NCBI GenBank assembly: GCA_010093705.1
Contig: MU006117.1
Location: 139,707-203,706 of the forward strand
DNA length: 64,000 nt
From: Patellaria atrata CBS 101060
Lineage: Eukaryota > Ascomycota > Dothideomycetes > Patellariales > Patellariaceae
Direction of reading: 5' to 3'
A program made the translations under genes and the position numbers. Every line of letters starts with the position of its first letter. The first letter of the stretch is position 1. Under the pieces are notes generated by a model. The model was not told where the DNA came from. It searched no databases and saw only the letters and a list, made by a program, of their open reading frames with translations. Positions 58,382-64,000 of the stretch are shown here, piece by piece.

Positions 58382-58696
58382 ATGGTCATTTACCCTAATA
58401 GAAGAGGGTTGGAAGCGGTAGTGAAGAATTTGATGGCGGAGAAAGAAGCGAAGGAGAAGGACAAGGAAGGAATGAAGGAAAAAGATGAAGTAGCGGTCGA
58501 CAAATCCGAGGATACCGCTGCCTGGGCCCTCAAATTAAAGGTCAACACTCTCATGGAACGCGATGTCGCAATGAAGAAGGCGATGGAGGAACGTGACGTC
58601 GCGATGAAGAAGGCCCTGGAGAAACGCGACATCATTATGAAGAAGGAGATTGAGGAGTTGAAGGCTCTTTATATGGGGGCGCGCCTCTCGTGCTAA
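58382..58696 (+). CDS. Possible small coiled-coil protein with 11-residue repeats
   Basis: A 104-codon frame opens with MVIYPNRRGLEAVVKNL and turns into a Lys/Glu-rich helix. Near the end three units of the form ERDVAMKKAxEx follow one another (MERDVAMKKAM, EERDVAMKKAL, EKRDIIMKKEI), as in a repeat-built coiled coil. It lies among degenerate repeats and may be one exon or a remnant of a lineage-specific gene; the frame closes soon after LKALYMGARLSC. No family is recognised. Confidence 0.35.
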   Translation: MVIYPNRRGLEAVVKNLMAEKEAKEKDKEGMKEKDEVAVDKSEDTAAWALKLKVNTLMERDVAMKKAMEERDVAMKKALEKRDIIMKKEIEELKALYMGARLSC

Positions 58697-58739
58697 GCCT
58701 GCACCTATCAAGAAAGAGCCTGAAAAGGTCGAGGACGCA

Positions 58740-59240
58740 CACGGGCAGTTCGCCGTTATTGCCCGGTGGCCGTCGGTAAACTCCCTCCCCGGACGAGACG
58801 TTAATATGACACGGAGAGGTGACGGGTTTGTAGACATCCCCACCCTCCTACAGTAAGCTTCAACGAAGAAAGTTCAGAGATGCCGTCACAGGAGGACTGA
58901 ACAGCACTGTCGGTAACCCATTTTCTATGGAGATAAGCCGTATATGGAGAGGGCCCAGATTCGTAGGCACCTGCAAACTCCTCTAACGGGCGAGTTCAGC
59001 AAAGAAGGTACACGATGGTGTTACAGGAGGACCGTTGTCCGCTCGTTGGATGGACACGCACCGTCGGTAAACCCCTTCTTGGACGGGACGGCAATAGGTA
59101 TTCCGTGGAGAGGTGGTAAGCCTGAAGACACCCCCCACTCTCAAAAAGGTACAGGATGGTGTAACAGGAGGACCGTAGCCCGGCCGATATACAGACGCGG
59201 AGAAGTGGTGGGTTTGTCGACATCCCCACCCTCCTACTAT
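58740..59240. repeat. Degenerate tandem repeat, about 150-bp unit
   Basis: Several diverged units follow each other. Shared parts are a (C/G)ACCGTCGGTAAAC segment, GGACGGGACG, CGGAGAGGTG, GGGTTTGTAGACATCCCCACC, and then GAAGAAAGT or AAGAAGGTAC with GTGTTACAGGAGGACC. The two clearest copies of the last part start at about 59004 and 59149. Confidence 0.65.
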
Positions 59241-59559
59241 CGGATTCAAGTAAGGATTATTCTCCAGGTGGACCTCATCGGACGAGAAGCAAGAGTTCCC
59301 AACGACGATAGATCCAGCAGCAGAATGCAGGATTTGGGTTCACATCGCGCCTTTGGCTGATTTACCACCTCCCCCCCAACTCTCCTCAAACTCCAGACAC
59401 CCCTTCTCGTATTGCTGCCCTCGGCAGGTTGGACCCACACTGTGTATGGAACAGCGGTGGAAATCCGTACAAATACCCCAAGCTTCCCTCCCTGGAACGG
59501 TAGAGGTGTGGGCTATGCTTTACGTGCCCTGGCGGATGGAGATGCTGGTAGAAAGTGGA

Positions 59560-59850
59560 GGTGGTGGGTTCGTAGACACGCACCCCTCCCACTCCTCTCT
59601 TACAGTCGAGTCCAAAAGAAACTTATCCCTCGATTCCCACCACCACCGCTGAATCTGGCGACGAGCGGAAGCAGACGAAGAACTATAAGCACCATCGACA
59701 CTATTGCTTAAGATACCCCTATCCGGCACGGGCGTGTGGGTTCATAGACACTCACTCCTCACTCCTCTTTCATCACAGTCAATTCCAGCGAAGAAAACTT
59801 ATCCCTCGACCCTCCACTACTACTACCGGTAAATCTGGCGACTGCGTATT
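59560..59850. repeat. Two copies of an intron-like motif with shared downstream flank
   Basis: At 59568-59605 and 59739-59777 a GTTCGTAGACAC / GTTCATAGACAC start is followed by a C/T tract ending CAG. The sequences after it also match (AAGAAACTTATCCCTCGA versus AGAAAACTTATCCCTCGA, then AATCTGGCGAC in both). Further left, ATCCGTACAAATACCCCAAG occurs identically near 58347 and 59464. Confidence 0.65.
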
Positions 59851-60465
59851 TTGGATGAGATGAGGAGGCACTGTACCCGGCTCAACCGGCGATGGATTTG
59901 GTGCGGGATGAGCTTAGATAAAAACTGTAGCGTTCCTGAGACATCCTTGAAGTAGCGAGATGGTGAGAGAGGGGGTGGAGAGGTGTAGGTACCCCTGGTT
60001 GTTGTGGTATGGGACATTTTGACTGGAGAGTCGGGCTGATTGATAGGTAGATCTTTGATTATGAGGACAGCATGAGGGATATTGAGATGGACGCGCGGGA
60101 GAAGTTGGGTTGGAGGCCAGCATGAGGATGGGATAGGGGTGGTATGCAAGATGAGGAGGGTTTGGGAGGAATACTGGTAGGCGATTTTGTAATGAGGTGT
60201 GAGAGTTAGTGTTTTGATTCGGTTGATATCCTGTATCTCAGTGAGAGGAATTTCGAGGGTTGGAGTTTGATATTACGGATTTCCTAGAGTGTTGGAGCTA
60301 GAAGCATCAAAGACCGAACAGAGTCACAAGGAAATATACCTTGTCTTTTCAAGGACAACACAGTCAGGTTGGGTTAAGAGAAACTTGTCCGAGTAGAACT
60401 ATACACCACCCCATTCTCATCCAATAAATAAGCTATATACATAAAACCCCATAGTGCCCCTCCTC
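59851..60465. other. Intergenic, 3' flank of the EthD-like gene
   Basis: No gene recognised between the repeat field and the EthD-like gene. Confidence 0.5.
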
Positions 60466-61638
60466 CTACAACCTACTCCCCACCGCATCAACACCCCTCC
60501 ACTCCACGACCCCCTCCGTCCCATCAAACCGCCTCTTAACCCTCCAAAACCCAACCTCCATGCCCTCAACATTCTCCAACACCCGCAAGCTCCAGGGGGT
60601 TCGATCACACTCTACCAGCGCCTCCATCGGCAAACCTTCCCCGGTACTAGAAGCCTCTGGGCGGAAGTGGTGGAGGGCGAGATAACGGGGTGGGCGTGAG
60701 TCAGCTGTTTGAGTGTTAGCAAATCTCATGAAGAGTTATCGGGAGTTTGAGGAGATAGGGGATAGGGGAAAGGGGATAAGGGAAAGGGGCAAACCTACTC
60801 CTCTCAAACTTCGTCAATGTGCTCGCGTCAAGGAGTTTGTACCGCAGGCTCTTGACGTGTCCGGGAACTTTAGAGATCATAGGGATGTGCTCTTCGTCGT
60901 ACCATTTGTTGAAGTCGGACTCGGTTGCGGGTGTTGGTTGGATGACAGCGGTTATGAGGTGGGTTGGGGGTTCGTCTGGAATTAGGGGGTTAGTTGAGTT
61001 TGGGGGTTATGGTTTGTTGGGAGCGGAGGTGGAAATAATAGGGGTTATGTGACTACTTTATTTCCTGTGGGATATTTATTCTTTTTGAAATTGGTATCTC
61101 CTTTTAGTAATGAGGAAGGTCTCTTATAAAGAAATAATCGAAAGATTTAAGGACGTGTTCTTGGAACAAGATACAAAAACACCAGAATATAATGCCAAAA
61201 ACCCCCCACAAGACAAAACAAAAAGCCAAAAACGATCTAAAACTTACCACTCGTCACCACCTCACCTGCAAACCCTTCATAAAACCTCGTCTCAAACTCC
61301 GCCCTCCTAAAGATTTCCCTCTCCAACCGTTCCTCCGGCTTCGACTGTCCATCCAAGCCCTTAAACCCCCTGCTCTCGCGGTACGCCGGGTCCGGCATCT
61401 CGTACAGCGTCAACCACTCGTATGGGAGCAGACCTGGGAACTCTTTGCCTTCAAATAAGGGCATGAGGGGGGCTGGGAGCTTTTCGTAACGTACGGCCGT
61501 GGTTAGGCCCGGGAGGGAGAGGACTTGGGGGATGTGTGTGTCTTCGTACCAGGCGTTGAAGGCGAGGGGGGTGAGGGCGGGGGAGAGGGTTTTGGAGGCG
61601 ACGAAGAGGAGGCCGGGGTGTTTTTGGGAGGAGGACAT
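60466..61638 (-). CDS. Tandem EthD-like (dimeric alpha/beta barrel) protein
   Basis: Three exons in phase: 61638-61248, 60975-60799 and 60704-60466, giving 268 residues. The N-terminal half has FNAWYEDTHIPQVLSLPGLT followed by RYEKL, and the second half has FNKWYDEEHIPMISKVPGHV followed by RYKLL. Both fit the W-Y-x-x-x-H-(I/V)-P pattern with downstream glycine of EthD/DABB-type ferredoxin-like barrels, so one chain carries two barrel units. Bacterial EthD assists ETBE breakdown, and fungal relatives include decarboxylases and polyketide-shaping enzymes; many have no known role. No presequence is seen, so it is probably cytosolic. The last exon is G-rich on its coding strand with strong skew. 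The 272-nt first intron is long for this window and a small missed exon is possible. Confidence 0.75.
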
Positions 61639-62599
61639 GGTGGTGACGGTGATGGTGATGGAGATAATTGGATGATACGTGGGTCTGTTGAAGATGATGG
61701 AGTGGAATGAGGTCTTGAGAAGGGGGAAGAACGATGAGAGGGAGTGTTAGGGGGTGGACTATGTGAATTCACTCTTGGGGAGCAAATAGCGATATGAGAG
61801 GTAAGAATGCAAAGGACTCTTGATGTGTTCTTGGACCTTGACTAGTTTCAAACTCAAGAAAGGGTTATACATAGAAGTGATATCTGGAAGAAGACGCGTA
61901 AAAAGCTTGAGGAATGGTTCTGCAATTCGACTCTTTAAACGTGAATGCTCGTGAGATACAATTGAGCAAGAGAGAACGAACCCGTAGAAGATAGAGTTCA
62001 AACTGTGAACAGAGGAAAGCAAACCACGCCCATCTCAATCCCATCTCTTGATCCAATCTCTCCATCTCTTCCGAGCCTCATCTCAGAATCTGGGGAAGGC
62101 CGGCAGCATCCTATGAACCGAATCTGGCAATCGTTAGCCGTCCCTTCCCCGGATCTCAAACCCCACCTTCTCAGTTAGATCGCGGGGAAGGGAACGAGAA
62201 ATATCAACGCCCGCCCCGTCAGTGTAGAAGGAACTCCGAACTCCTTCAAGTAAAATACCGTTCTTGTAAGATAGAACTCGCTTCTCGTATAATTTTCTTA
62301 TTAAGAAGAAAGATACAATGCGCCTAAGCGCCTGAGCGGCAACTAGAGCCGACATACCGGCTCACATGCGCGGTTGCGTAGAGCCCACCAGGCCCACCTT
62401 ACTTACGGTATCATCGTACAGGCTGCAACCCACCTTGTACAGTATCTGAATCGCAAGAGACCCTACCTAGTTCTACCTACAGCGACGTCGCAGTATGTCG
62501 ATCTCTCTCGCTGCCGGCCCATGTCGTAATAAACTGTCAAAACCCACCTACCTGGAGCGCCCGCACATGCAAATTGATGTAGACAGTAAAATCGTCGCT

Positions 62600-62630
62600 G
62601 TCGCTCTGTCGCTCTGTCGCTCTGTCGCTC
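62600..62630. repeat. Microsatellite, 8-bp unit TCGCTCTG
   Basis: Nearly four perfect copies of the octamer in a row. Confidence 0.9.
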
Positions 62631-63418
62631 TTTATGAACGGCGCCCAGAGATGTGCGAAGCCTGAAATGAGATCTTGTGCGATATATTTCGTCCAAGGCT
62701 GAATTTCCAAGATCCCAAGCAATATTATCCATAGTCGCACAGTATGTATAGATACGTACTCAGTACCATAAGGCATACTGCTGCATCCTTATTACTATTT
62801 TACTTCTTATTTTTCATCTTTTATTTTTCATTTTCTTTTTTCGCGCCTGAACAGCGGTGAAATGCTTTGCCGACTTATCGCCCTTATTTATCCTATCCGA
62901 CAACGTACCGTAAGATGAGAAGCTAAGACTGGTATATGTACTATAGTCGGATGGGGAGGCCGTCCACGGAAAATAAGCCAACGGTCCCTTGGGTGCTGGT
63001 CACCAGTTGGAGTGTGGGGAGGGGAGGACGAGGGAAGACGAGGGTGAGGTGAGGTCACTTCCGGGTAGTTGCGGGACCTGAAGCTCCACTCTGAGTGACT
63101 GACGTTTTCGGCCGAAGGAAAAAGAACCAGGAAATAAATAACAACCACGGGATTACTTGGTGCTATGTATGATATTATGGATAACGATATACAGCTGGTA
63201 ATAATATACTGCAAAAGTCTCATAAGCTCTAAGATCAAGATGTTATGTTTAAGGCGAAGATGATATTCGACCTCGAATCCTTTTCCGGTCGTCCATGCGA
63301 TGCTGCGTGAGGTAATAGATCGAAATGATTGGACCGAGCGTTAGATGAAAAATCACGCACACAAGCCGTTGCACATCACCGACGGCATGGGAACGGAACT
63401 AAAAACTGCCTTGTTGGA

Positions 63419-63446
63419 GGAATAATAATAATGATGATAATAATAA
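63419..63446. repeat. AAT/ATG trinucleotide microsatellite
   Basis: A run of AAT units interrupted by ATGATG. Confidence 0.85.
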
Positions 63447-64000
63447 GTCGCAAGCTATCTTTTCGCATGTGCTCGGTTGGATGGACACGATAGGTAAAAA
63501 GGAGACTAGAAGAATATTCTTGAGGACAAGACAATTAGAACTGGACAAGAGCCACCCAGATTCTCGATCTCGCTACCCTAGCGAGAGAGACCCAAGAACC
63601 TACTAAATAAGAAAAGCCTTTGCAAAAGTCGCAATTTGGGGCAGACCCAGAACGCCTTTCACATTCGTGCCGCACTGGAGCGAATGCAAATTGATAACAG
63701 CCCCGACCATAAGTCCTAGGAAATAATAATAGGGTGGCCGTGAAGAAATATGTACGGGAGACAATAGGAAAGATACTCTGTACAATCCAGCAGTCGACCG
63801 TAGACGACAGCGTGCAACATAAAACTCATGCACGATAGAAAGGACCCTTTACTGAAAGAAGTAGGAGAACCCGCCTAAGATGCAGAGGGGAAAAAGAGGT
63901 GACGTAGACACGATGACCGCTCCACCTGTTCGTGAGAAGGAAATCAGACTCGAGAAAGTGATCCACCCTTGCAGATTAAAAATAAGGTATACTGTAGCGC

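Larger units (their letters stand above)
61639..64000. other. Intergenic to the right edge, no gene recognised
   Basis: About 2.4 kb. The first part is the promoter of the EthD-like gene. All frames are short and unlike known families; two simple repeats are listed separately. Confidence 0.5.

Overview
The window looks like a contig piece from an intron-rich filamentous fungus, most likely a basidiomycete (Agaricomycete-like). The grounds are many short GT-AG introns (about 48-63 nt) with CTAAC-type branch points, tiny exons, pyrimidine-rich leaders and the gene set itself. I cannot name the species. One 100-N assembly gap lies at 2285-2384. All exon joins below were worked out by eye from splice signals, reading phase and remembered family alignments.

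Left part (1-18 kb): a partial O-methyltransferase runs off the left edge. It is followed by a small possibly N-myristoylated protein, a Met30-type F-box/WD40 ubiquitin-ligase receptor, a GIG1/DUF3605 protein, a single-exon 1652-residue Doa10/Ssm4 RING-CH membrane ubiquitin ligase, and a five-exon Gln/Pro-rich regulator with two conserved fungal domains. Then comes about 8.8 kb with no convincing protein gene (17.9-26.7 kb). Its right end holds a tRNA-like unit with A box, B box, GC hairpins and T-runs.

Middle (26.7-36 kb): a divergent pair for mitochondrial leucine breakdown shares under 200 bp of promoter. MCC beta (3-methylcrotonyl-CoA carboxylase) is on the minus strand and isovaleryl-CoA dehydrogenase on the plus strand; they catalyse successive steps. 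Next are an intronless D-lactate dehydrogenase-type enzyme, an unrecognised GC-rich gene, and a secreted eight-exon TAP-like alpha/beta hydrolase.

Right part (37-56 kb): an orphan 871-residue protein, a GRAM-TBC-EF-hand Rab GAP (Mdr1/Gyp2 type), a BTB-domain gene interrupted by an in-frame TGA, the PKA catalytic subunit, V-ATPase proteolipid c' (VMA11, with 18-nt and 13-nt exons), and a Rom2-type DEP-DH-PH-CNH Rho GEF. The last three belong to growth and wall signalling and vacuolar acidification.

Far right (56-64 kb): a decayed, repeat-filled stretch carries a 69-bp copy of a Rho GEF exon piece and repeats whose core looks like a short intron. It is followed by a tandem EthD-like barrel protein and then gene-free sequence to the edge. 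I saw no CRISPR array, rRNA, intact transposon or recognisable LTR or virus-like element.
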